Assembly: GCA_047495785.1 (NCBI GenBank)
Contig: JBLDXI010000013.1
Coordinates: 2,542,001 to 2,606,000, forward strand
From: Lepidodermella squamata
Taxonomy: Eukaryota > Gastrotricha
Length of the DNA: 64,000 bases
Reading direction: 5' to 3'
The notes under the pieces were generated by a model that had not been told where the DNA came from, did not search any database, and saw only the letters and a program-made list of their open reading frames with translations. Made by a program: the position numbers and the translations under genes. Positions 45,135 to 56,585 of the stretch are shown here, in pieces. Numbering within the stretch: position 1 is the first letter of the stretch; each line of letters starts with the position of its first letter.

Positions 45135-46169
45135 AGTTGAAAATAACAAGTAAAAAGTTTCTAAAAACAAAAACATAATGTGGTCAGACTTTCTACGGCA
45201 AATGGCCGATAATTTTGCACAGCCAAGCATCATTATCATGTACCCTACCTTAACATTCAAAACATTCAAAAACGGTTAACATTCAAAAGCGACGAACTAG
45301 GTTGAGAAGGACAAAATCAATCATCAGGTAAGCGGCAACCATCATACTAAGATAGCTTGGTCAATAAAAGGTACGAATAGAAACATAGATCATGAATATT
45401 CAATAAATATAGTGAAAATCTCCGAGCTGCAATTAGCAACGTCTTTCTTATGGCACTATGACCGTTTAACAACAATCGACGACGATCGACTGTTCCCGAC
45501 TGTTCCCGAACATATGCTGACGTTGCTCGAAAACCTGACCCCTTAACTCTACTGCCAAAAAACTGAAACCGATCTCGGATGACGTCATTCACTATTACTG
45601 AATCCACATATCTACATGAATCATTAATATTAATATGAATTGACGATTTTTTATAGAGCGATGTGAAATTGGCAAAGCAGTAACTTTTGTAATCACCTGA
45701 TCGTTTTTAGATTAGATTTTTTTATTTTATTTTCTAAAGTCGTCCCACTGTCCTTGTTGGCATGATTTCATCGCTTTAAATCTCGCAGTCTTTAGATTTG
45801 CATTTGCTATCAGTGAGTGCAGCTGAAATCAAGCTCAAGTCGTTGTTAGTCAAATCGTTCCTGAGGACATTTTTCTGAACCCCGACGCTGTAACTTAATT
45901 TGGTCTCAGGTTGATGAATCATATCCATTCTTCGCTTTATATTTACAGTCTTTTACGTAATATATTGCGTAACACAGCTGTGATTGTTCAATCAGAGCAG
46001 TGGCATGTTACACAGGTTTAAGAGCTTCAAGCTTATCTGAGTTTTTATTGTTTCACAATTTCTGAGATTCCATACAGCCCTCTATGCTTCATACAACATG
46101 CAGCCTTTCCTTTTGTCTTTGGTTCTAACTCACCAATTTTAATTCAGTTTCAGGTAGTGTAATTTGATA
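45135..46169. other. intergenic between divergent TMBIM6 and PCYT2
   Basis: This is the 5' flank for both genes. Short direct repeats (ACATTCAAAA near 45247-45287; GACTGTTCCC twice near 45489-45508) are present. A TTTCAG acceptor-like site just upstream of the PCYT2 ATG (about 46148-46153) could reflect a 5' UTR intron. Confidence 0.4.
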
Positions 46170-47330
<1,161 letters not shown>

Positions 47331-47795
47331 TGCTAAATCGAAAAGGTGCCTCTACAATTTTTATCAAATGCTCTGTTAGAAATATATTCCGATTCCTCGT
47401 GTTATCAAGCTCATATTTTGATTGTCGGAAGGAAATTTACTCTGGTCAATGGAAGCCGCTCCGTCTAGGATCTTTTTATCTAGCTTATCCGATTGTTTTT
47501 TGACTTTGTGACGATGTAAGACTCGCTATTGCGCTTAAATTCTTTGTTCTCCATTTCATCGCTTTCGTGTAATTGAGCTTATTTCGTCTTCTTCTTGTTT
47601 CTTATGATAAAGCAAACATGCAATCATCATTTTAACGCCTTAGCTCTTATAAAGACGGATGGTTGTGCCGGGATTTGGTACATTTTAAATTAACCCTTTG
47701 ACGCCTTGGTACTTTAAAGAAAATCGTGATAAACATTTTGTCGTTAACTAATCGCTATCTCTTTTAACTTTAGATTTTAGATAGATTAGCTATAA
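47331..47795. other. intergenic, no gene seen
   Basis: This is the 3' flank of PCYT2 and the promoter of the COMMD9-like gene. Confidence 0.4.
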
Positions 47796-48470
47796 ATGAC
47801 TGTTGTATCAAACGAAGCGTGTGATAGCTTATTGGTGTTGCTTAAGGTTTGTCAAACGCTGCTTTGGTTGAACGTTTAATAACCAAAATATTTGTATTCA
47901 ACAGGCTTCAGCTAAAGATCAAGTGGCTAAGACATGTGAAATAGCATTTGACTGTGTTGCGGGCTCCGTTAAAGCTTCGGATGCAGTCAGTTTGGAGGGA
48001 TTCCCGCCAGATGCTACTCGCGAAGAACGGGAAAAACTGCTCACTAGTCTTGCTGAAGTGTTCGAAAAATCACTGGGACTAGACGCAGCTAGCATTGCTA
48101 ATGCTTTCCCTGCCGAATTTCATCGGCAGCTTCGGGATCTATTAATCAGAATAATTTTACAAAGGCAACAAGATTGGTCTTCAAAATTAGCAAAAGCCCG
48201 AGGTTTGAGATCTTATTTCGGGATTTATCAACGATTTTACTTGCTTTTATCATAGCTGGAGTGCCATGGCTACGGTCTTTTACTTGTACCCCCATTGAAG
48301 CTAGTCAACAAGGTCAATCTTATGTGGCAATGACGGTTGAAATTGGGTCTGGAGCCGCGACAAACACTCCTCGCGTGTTATCTTTGACTGCCAATCCCTC
48401 AAATCTGGCAAATGTGACGGGTAAAATGCGTCAATTGGCAGACCAACTCGAATCAATTGCGAATCGATAG
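47796..48470 (+). CDS. COMMD9: COMM domain-containing protein 9
   Basis: Exons 47796-47846, 47905-48202 and 48256-48470 keep frame and give 187 aa (human COMMD9 is 198). The N-terminal helical domain reads LLVLLKASAKDQV, then FPAEFHRQLRDLLIRII (human FPENFHQNLKNLLTKII). The COMM domain follows, starting PWLRSFTC, and ends MRQLADQLESIANR (human IRDQLSAVASK). COMMD proteins form the COMMD ring of the Commander complex, which sorts endosomal cargo with CCC and Retriever. The second donor is GTTTGA, like other weak donors in this window. AATAAA lies at about 48664. Assignment to COMMD9 over its siblings rests on the pattern of the N-terminal helices. Confidence 0.8.
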
Positions 48471-49329
48471 TTTACTGGTTTGTTTTATGCACCCAAAATA
48501 ACAGCAAAAACCTATTGTGATATAAGCAATAACTGCAAATTTAATTGATGCTTTGATTTCTACGCTGCTCATATTATATTACTATTAATATCATCATTTC
48601 CGCCGTGATTGCAAGGCCAGAGGATCAGTGGTGCTATACAACGACGTGGGCGTTCCCAGCCAAAATAAACAGACGATTGTAATGCTTCTTAACCGTAAAC
48701 ATGCCTTGGAGTAACGCGCAGTTGTTATCGCGGCGTATTTGTAATGAGAGAAACGGCGGTGTGTATGTTTTTTATCAGTGAGAGCCCGCTTTTTTTCCCC
48801 TAACAGTCAATACTCATCCCATTTAGAACTAGTCGATTGGCGGTCGCCCAGCAAAAGTACGTCATAATCGTACTCATCGTGCAAGGTTGAAGCGCCCGTG
48901 CATATAGCGAACGTGAAGTGTGCTGGAAAGGTGTAATTTTTTCGCCTGCATAATCTCGGCGGCGTGGCGCTGCGTGCAATATGTATCTCTCTTCCCTCGT
49001 AGCATAAAAAATCACCAGTGTCTTGAATAACACACGTGCGTAATCATTGTCGCGCGTATTTGATATATTATAGGTATTTTTTTATCCTATTGCCAAGAGC
49101 CGTAGTCCACTACAGAAAGCACCGCTCGTTTTTTTCATGCAAGCCAAAATGAATAAGCTATTCACTCAATTTTTTCTTAGTCAGGTGGCCGATGGTATGT
49201 TTTTTCTTGAATTAAATTCGAGTTCGCAGCGTCCACTTGCCTTATTCTCATCTAATTGCGGCAGTCAAGGGTGCATTTATTCATATATTTTTAGAATTTT
49301 TATTAATTTACTTAACTGCGCACAACACC
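48471..49329. other. intergenic, no gene seen
   Basis: This is the COMMD9 3' end (AATAAA at about 48664) and the 5' flank of the reticulon-like gene. It is CG-cluster-rich, with no exon recognised. The in-frame sequence upstream of the chosen ATG at 49330 is hydrophobic but lacks support. Confidence 0.35.
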
Positions 49330-50749
49330 ATGGGAAAGCAATCGACTGAAACTGCCTGTTCTTCAGCTGCTGATTGCCCATTTCACTCGTTTCTCGATTT
49401 TGCTGCCAGTTGGCAGAATCCGGTCGTCAGTGTTGGATGTTTAGTCACTGTTAATGCAATTTATTGGTAAATATTTTCTTAAGACTAGCCATATTGATGA
49501 TGATATACTTCTGCCTTTCAGGGTCGTGATGCCCTTGACATCTACAATTACTCTGGCCGCTATTGTTGGCTCTGTTTTCATGCTAGTCGATATCGCTGCC
49601 TATGTCGGCAAATTACCAACCTCTCCATCGGCTGTAAAGGAAAAGCAGCAGTCTTCTTCCGAATGCAGCTGTTGTCTTAACAAGGTGTGGCGCTCCCCGT
49701 GCCTCGAAGGCTACTTCCCATCACTCCGCAGCCGTGCGCGCTTGTTAATTGGCCTAGCAAGCGCTATCGGCCTGTTCTTGACTTCAGTTATCGGCGTGCA
49801 GCTATCTACCCTCGTCTACATTGGTGCCTCAATGAAATTTCTTTCAAAACCTCTTCATTTGGCCGAAAGGTCGGAATTCCCTATCGTCGCGCGTCTTTTC
49901 GACTCCATTCTCGCTCTACGTCCTGATGCTTCTTCTATCTGCAGCTCTCAGCCTTCATCCCCCTCGCCTGGTAATTAAAAATTAGCAAAATTTCTATTCA
50001 AACAGCAAAATTAGCAAAATTGGTTTAATCTAAAAAGTTATAAGTGGGTTAAGTGCGAAAAAGAAACCCAGTTTTCACGTGCATTCGTGTTGGTCATCAT
50101 GGAAAAGTTTGTTTACGCTGTCATAAAATCACGCCCACATAAGTAAAGAAAATGACTCTTATTTGCTGAAAATTGCCTGAATAAATTCCACCAGTGGGCG
50201 TTACCACCTGCCGGCCATCATAATATCCGCCTGAGGCTGAAATATTAGTGTAAAATAGGACAGTCAATTTTAATTTGATATCAATATTCAGAATGAAATG
50301 ATAATTTAACCAACATTTTTCATTTAGATCCGGTGCTAAAGAACCCATCGACGCCTTCAAAGCGGTCTTCTTATGTGTTCAAAGTCGACCCGATGGACAT
50401 GGAGCTGACATCGCCAGAAAAATCGACCACCCCGAACCCGGACCAGGACGAGCTAGCGCCGTACATGCCATCGCAGAGCGCCATCGATGAGGACCTATTG
50501 TCGAACCCCGAGTCGACCGAAGACATTTCAGCCTCGCTAATGCCGCAGGCCAACGTTTCGGACGCGTCACTGCTCATGTCTCTCCGTTACCAGCATGACG
50601 ATACTGTCGGTGAAAGCATGTTGATGGAAGAGCGTTCGAGCCAGGAAGATCTCGAAGAATTCGAACTGGTCGAGAGTAACTCGGAAAGCGGCTCACTCAC
50701 CAACATCCACGCCTCGTCGTCTTCCTCGCAATATCCGCAGCAGAAATGA
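49330..50749 (+). CDS. reticulon-homology ER protein with LIR-type motif (RETREG/FAM134-like)
   Basis: Exons 49330-49466, 49522-49970 and 50328-50749 join in phase to give 335 aa. The start MGKQSTET is the first ATG after a Kozak-like ACC. Two long hydrophobic hairpins flank a Cys-containing cytosolic loop. The first is NPVVSVGCLVTVNAIYW plus VVMPLTSTITLAAIVGSVFML; the second is RLLIGLASAIGLFLTS plus VIGVQLSTLVYIGASM. This is the layout of a reticulon-homology domain that bends ER membrane. A long acidic Ser/Pro tail carries EEFELVES, a canonical LC3-interacting pattern (F..V with preceding acids), in the place where FAM134 proteins carry DDFELLDQ. The likely role is an ER-phagy receptor. The sequence identity by eye is modest, so the family call is tentative. 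Confidence 0.55.
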
Positions 50750-52481
50750 AGCCGGAAAAACCAGTGAAATTATTGCCGTTTCCCGAGACATTTATATTCA
50801 TTAAAATCACCCATGTTCCCTTACTTATCGTGGTCTTGTGAGAGAAACGTTTTGAATACAGATGTATATCATTCTCGTAAACTTTCATTGTTTCTCTCTG
50901 AAATACTTCTCACGGATTTTTCTGTATGTCAACTGTCTGTTTTTATACGAAAAGAAAAAGAAATTAATCGAGAGCTTGTCATTGTTTAATAAAATTCGTG
51001 TAGCGAGCAGATAATTTGTGGCGGGGCTTATTACTGCGTCTGTTGTGATTCAATTTTTGATTTTATTGCCGGAAAATTGTGGCGTCTTCTCATTTCGTGT
51101 CTTTAGCCTAGCAGTGTTTAGCTCGCTTACATTTTTTTATATAAACCATTTTATTGCATTTTAGCAGCTGAAAATCTAGCCAAAATCGTGTAAAAAAAAT
51201 CGCAATCAATAGCCTACTATTTGCCCGATGATTAATGATTGACCTGTAAATAAAGTTTTTAGCATTCTTTTTTACTCGAGGAGCACGTATCAAGGCTTCC
51301 CTAAAATTGAGAATTTCTCATTTTACTAAAAAAAAAATCATACCCGTGTCATGTGTTCTCGCTATCCCATACTGCTCGCTTCATTATACGGTTTATTTTG
51401 CTATACTTTCTGATGAATAGCTCGGTTTGATGATGACTTTTAGCGAGTGATTTTACTTGAGTGTGGTTTTCTCTTTTTTAACCTAGTTTTCCTCACGATT
51501 TCGCAAAATCACGTATATATATCGCTTGGTGAATTTTTTTCCAAGACTCCTCGGACTTAAATTATGTTTTCAAGCGTTTCCAACTGTGTTCGATTGAATT
51601 ATATACTTATTATCAAAAGAGAAGTTATATGATTAATAGATGATTATTTGCCATGTCTTTTCACTGAGATGCATATAAAATTATATCTTGAATGTGCACC
51701 GTGGATTAACTTGCCTTGTCACCGGTATTTTAATCTAACGCGTTCATTATTATTATTATTTGTTCACTACCTACTTCATGTTTTTTCTTGTGCAAATCAA
51801 CAACGGCGAAATTTTGTCACTCTGTCACTCATATATATAGCTACCGAGAAAAGAGGCGTAATAATAATAACGTGGAATAAAATGTTGAGTGTTTTAATCA
51901 CGAGCGCTGGTTTTATAATTAATATAATTTTGCCGTTCTCCTTTATCTCACACGCGAGAGGAAAGGCGCGATAATTAGCTAATTCATCCAGTTGCTGATA
52001 GCAACGCAACAGGTACAAAGTTTCAATTGCTCCCAAGATGGACGATTGCTCGTGAAATGACTCAAAATTTGCACGTGGTTTGATTGGAAAGAAACCATTC
52101 AGACAGAACAATTTTACTACTTATTCTAGCTATTAAGGCGTTGCGTGTCAGAATCTATCGATGCAATTTCTACTGTTGTTGTCACTTATGGCGCGTTTTT
52201 TACGGTAGCGTTGGTAAGATGCACGCGCCTTGCATGGTAACGTCTTGAAGAACACGCAAATTCCTAACCGGCAGTGCTGCGCCTAGCTGGCTAGTTCGTT
52301 ATTATTTAATGAGGGTGACTGCTGCGATCGTACTCACCTATGTAGGAGCGAAAAAAACGCAAGAAAATCCATTCCGACAGAATTCATTGTGTGCGGTCTG
52401 GAATTATTGAAGGAGAAGCCTTTCTCAACTATTTTTCATTCTGTCAATTTTATTCGAAAAAGTCAAAACCCGGCTTGAATA
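50750..52481. other. non-coding, no gene seen
   Basis: This is the 3' UTR of the reticulon-like gene and the promoter side of the WDR86-like gene. It is AT-rich, with ATTATT runs near 51747-51760 and no recognised exon. Confidence 0.4.
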
Positions 52482-54828
52482 ATGGGCGGAGTTTGCAGTT
52501 CGCAGAACTCTAAAAAGCGGAAAAAGGCAGAGAAAAAGAAGAAAAAGGATAACCTCATGATTCAGGTAAACTTTCGCCTAGCCTAACTTCCCCACATAAT
52601 TTTTGCGAAATTAATAGATTTTGGCTGAACACGAGCGAGGTATCAACTGCATGACGTTGAATGAAGACGGCAGCATTTTAGCAACTGGTAGCGATGACAA
52701 AACGGTCAGGATGTGGAGCGCGAAAACGACGCCGATAGAGTGTATCGGAATACTTAAGGCAACTTTTTAATATCACTTTTTGACCCACTTAGTGACCTGA
52801 CTTAATTAGGGTCACGACGACTACGTCACATCGATGGCCATGGATTCAGGATTTCTAGTCACAGGTTCGGCCGACCGAACAGTTCGAAAGTGGGATACTT
52901 CCACGTGCGAATGTTTGAATGTTATGGAGGGCCACAGTGGAACCGTGAATAAGGTCATAATCACGACAGAGTTCATTTTCAGCAGCTCTTACGATAAAAC
53001 TGCGCGATGTTGGGACCTTGATTCCGGCACGTGTTTGCGAACATTCGCCGGGCATGGAAGGTCAATTCTGCCTATGGTTTTCTTACCTGGCTATTTGCCA
53101 ACCGCTGACGACATGCAGATGTTCCCGTCCGATGCGGCGCAGTTTGTCCAGGACGAAAATAGAGACCTGCTATTTACCGGATCGGCCGACTGCACCGTCA
53201 AGGTGTTCAACGCTTACAGCGGCGATCTTGTGAAAACTTATTACGGCCATACTGGAGCCATAACTTGCATGACAGTGGACATTGAAACTAAGCTCCTCAT
53301 AACTGGATCTACGGATCGAACGATTCGAAGCTGGAGTATTGTGCATTCAACGCCCTTGAAGGTTTTCGAAGGTCATATTGGTTCAATTATTGCTCTAAGC
53401 GTTAGTTGATTTCCACGATTTTGTTATCATCTGAATTAATTTTTTATTCATACAGGTAGCTACCAAAGTTGTATATTCCGCCTCGAGCGATGGAACAGGA
53501 AGGTCGTGGGCGTTGGATGTTGGCGAATGCACGCGAATGATGACAGGCCACAAAAGCGGGGTTACATGTATGAAGTACAAAGATGGCCTTGGTTAGTTTA
53601 AAATCTATAAAAATATCCCACCTTAATAATTGCATGACAGTTTTCACTGGTAGTGGAGATGGTTTCGCGCGGTGTTTCAGCGCGAAGTCCGGGTTTATTC
53701 TCGTTCAGTTTAAGGATAAATGGGTTCATTCAAAGCGAAAACGCCCTGAGGGCTCGCTCAAAAATCAGAAAGATGCCGTAGCTTGCATGCAGGTGAATGA
53801 AGAGGAAATTATTAAGTTAGACCTTATCTTTATTTGTTTCGCTTTTTCTGTTTCTGTTCTCTAATTTTTTTTATTCTTAATTTCCCGTTTTGCGTTTGAT
53901 TGCAGTGGTTACTGGAGCCGGGGACAAAACTGCGCGTGTCTTCGGTGCTTACTCTGGAGCTTGCTTAGCTACCCTTACTAGCCATACCGGAACTATTCTT
54001 GATGTTCAGGTTATTTTATTTACAAGCGATTTTGTGCCACCTAGACGCGTTGAACTTCACACTGATGTTTTTTGGTTTTAGATATCTGGGACTCGATTAT
54101 TCACCGGCTCTTTTGACGGGTTAATTTGCGTGTGGGATATCGAAGATATTAAAGACGAATCGGAGTTCGTCTACGGCGAGGAGAATGACAAAAAGAAAGA
54201 TGACGAAGAAGAAAGCGGTTCTGAGAGCGATTCGGACGAGGATGAAGAAGAGGAGGAGGAGGAGAATATCGAAAACGCAAGACCGCCGCAACCCAACGCC
54301 ATGGCCATGCCGAATCCCAACCAGCAGTTCAACACTGGCATTCCGAATCAGAACCGGCAGCCGTTACAGCAACAGAATCTACCGCCTGTCCGAGGCCCTC
54401 CAACGCACCAGGGACAGGGTCAACCTTTTCAAGGCCAGGGTCAACCTTTTCAAGGCCAGAATCAACCCCATCATCGCCAACCACACCAGGCTCAGATCAG
54501 CACGGTGAACGAGATGACCAACGTTCAAACCCCAGGCGCTAGACTAATGAACGATGACTTCAAGGTTAATTAAATCTTTAAAAGCTGAAAATCGTGTAAT
54601 TTTTGTATTCTCCAGGACGAAGATATGGATGCGAGTGATTTGATAAATCCTGCTGGCCAATATCCGCAACCGCCTCGACCAGGACCGCCGCCGGGCGGGT
54701 TCGTTGTACCGCAGAATCAAGCTGCGGCTGCTGCTGCGTATTATCAGCAACAAATGTATCAGCAGCAAATGGCGGCGCAGCGGCAAGGGCAACCTTACGG
54801 CCAGTTCAACCCCGGCATGAGGCGATGA
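52482..54828 (+). CDS. WDR86: WD40-repeat protein (WDR86-like) with acidic and Gln-rich C-terminal tail
   Basis: Eight exons: 52482-52565, 52618-52758, 52810-53400, 53456-53591, 53641-about 53835, 53906-54009, 54082-54564 and 54616-54828. The start MGGVCSSQ is an N-myristoylation-type signal followed by a Lys-rich patch. About seven or eight WD40 blades run through the body (GSDDKTVRMWS, GSADRTVRKWD, SSSYDKTARCWD, GSTDRTIRSWS, GSGDGFARCF, GAGDKTARVF, GSFDGLICVWD). Spacing and phrases such as LFTGSGD and GHTGA match vertebrate WDR86. Past the propeller is an acidic stretch (DDEEESGSESDSDEDEEE) and a Pro/Gln/Asn-rich, low-complexity tail absent from WDR86. The second intron looks GC-AG. The exon 5/6 junction is not settled (see findings). 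Confidence 0.78.
54400..54480 (+). repeat. short tandem coding repeat (QPFQGQG unit)
   Basis: A 21-24 bp unit (CAACCTTTTCAAGGCCAG) is repeated at about 54421 and 54442, with a degenerate third, encoding QPFQGQGQPFQGQNQP in the disordered tail of the WDR86-like protein. Confidence 0.75.
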
Positions 54829-55311
54829 TTTGTTTTGGTTACAAATTCCTTTATAATAAACTCGACTGGAATGAGACTGTATATCAAATTTTCAATTCTT
54901 TGTTCATCTTTCAATATTTCAAGAATTTGAATGTCGTAAATAATTTTTTTGGAATAATTTTTTTTTCCTATGAAATTGAGTTTAGTCTTCAATCTGGCGC
55001 GACTTCTCATGTTAGTAGTTCTAGTGAAGCTATGTTGCCTTTTACTGACATTTGGAAGGCGAAAATAAATAAAATGGAAGGTTCTTGAAATTCAGCGCGT
55101 TTAGATCAACATGCGAGCAATTGAGCTTTTTATTTGCATTGCAAGCAGGTGAATTAGCTATCTTGCTTCCTAATACTCATAATATATTGATGAGAACTCC
55201 CTACATTGGTATGTATGACGAGATTATTGTCATCGGCCCCTTCTAAAGAATTGAAAAACGTCGTCGTCGTTAGTTTTATTCTCTCGCCTACGCGATTCGC
55301 CCGGGCGCAAA
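54829..55311. other. intergenic, no gene seen
   Basis: This is the 3' flank of the WDR86-like gene, AT-rich, and the 5' flank of the tetraspanin gene. No exon is recognised. Confidence 0.4.
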
Positions 55312-56585
55312 ATGGCGGTAAGGCATCCATCACAGGACGTGGGAGTATTTGAGAAAGTCGAGTTTGAACAAATGGAGATTGCTGACGAGGCGGAATATCC
55401 GCCGCAAAATGAACGCAGGCCAATTCTACCCAAGCCGCCACAACCGCCAACTGAATGCTGGATCAAATTTTTGAAATTCAACGTCCTTGCTATTAATTGG
55501 GTCAAAGCGGTAAATGCGTTTGATATATAGGAATCCTAATAAAAATATCTTTTTCCAGTGGCTAGTTTTCGTTTCGATCATTTTAACTTCAAGGTCGCTG
55601 CAATTATTCCAGCATCTCCAGCCAATTACTGACTATGAAAGCTATTACTGCTACAAAATAACGTTCACTTTTTTGGTGGCTAATGGTGTAGTTTTCATCG
55701 GTGTAATCTGCGGATTCGTGGCTCAACGATATGGTTGCACAAAAGCCCTCATTATGGTAATAGAACTTTAATTTCCAAGCAGCGATAGCTTATTTCAGTG
55801 ATTCTAGCTTGCAGGAATAAGTGGCCTGATCGCAGCGGGATTTTTTGCTATAGCAATCAGCATTTTCACCAGTAACAGCGAAATGGTTGAACGCTACGAA
55901 GAGGCTGTAGTCGAAGCTTTCGGGAAAACAAGTAGCACAAAAGATTTGAATTCGAATGTTCAAAATTGGAACGTTTATGAAATTCAACGATCGGTGAGTG
56001 TTACTCATCGTATTTCGCCTTTTTTCGAAAATTGATCTAAAATTTTGATTGGCTGAAAGATGATGACTGAATGTTATTGAATAATGTGTTTTATTGATGC
56101 TATTTTTCAGTTTTCTTGCTGCGGACTCGAGCATTACTTGGATTGGCAAAAGAATACTACTTGGCTTCAAAATGTCGCGAAAACTGATCCCAATAAAGAT
56201 TCCTTAATATTCGTTTTCCGCGGCTGCTGCCGCATAACGGCCGAGTCGGCGCATTTCTACGACTATATGCTTCACACATCAGACCCAAGATGCGACTACT
56301 GCCTGGACGACATGGACTTCGAAATATGTCGAACAGTTACTCTGAACCAAACCAAAGCTCTACATCAAACTGGGTGCCGGAAAGCTGTTATGAGAGGTGT
56401 TGCTAATGAGCTTTGGATTGTTTGTATTATGTCTCTACTAATAGCGATCGCAGAGGTAAGGAATCCTGAATCATAGATTTGTTTCATTTTCATATTTTTT
56501 CCCCTAATAGCTTTTCTGCCTGGTATTCTCTTGCTGTAAATCATTCGCACTAACTGACCAAATAATATCCGAAGATGATGATTGA
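55312..56585 (+). CDS. tetraspanin with extended Pro-rich N-terminus
   Basis: Five exons, 55312-55509, 55559-55756, 55808-55993, 56111-56455 and 56511-56585, all phase 0, give 333 aa. The protein begins with about 50 acidic/Pro-rich residues before the first membrane helix, which is unusual because tetraspanins normally start with about 10. Four hydrophobic helices follow. TM1 ends with VFVSIILTSRSL, TM2 VVFIGVICGFVAQ, TM3 GISGLIAAGFFAIAISIF, and TM4 ELWIVCIMSLLIAIAELFCLVF. The large extracellular loop has the diagnostic CCG (FSCCGLEHYLDW) and further paired Cys (GCC, CDYC). Tetraspanins organise membrane protein complexes. AATAAA at about 56642. Which subfamily it belongs to is not evident. 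Confidence 0.87.

Noticed and set aside
54185-54508. Arg/Lys-rich frame inside the WDR86-like tail
   Set aside because: It is a shifted-frame shadow of the acidic DDEEE stretch and Gln-rich coding sequence.
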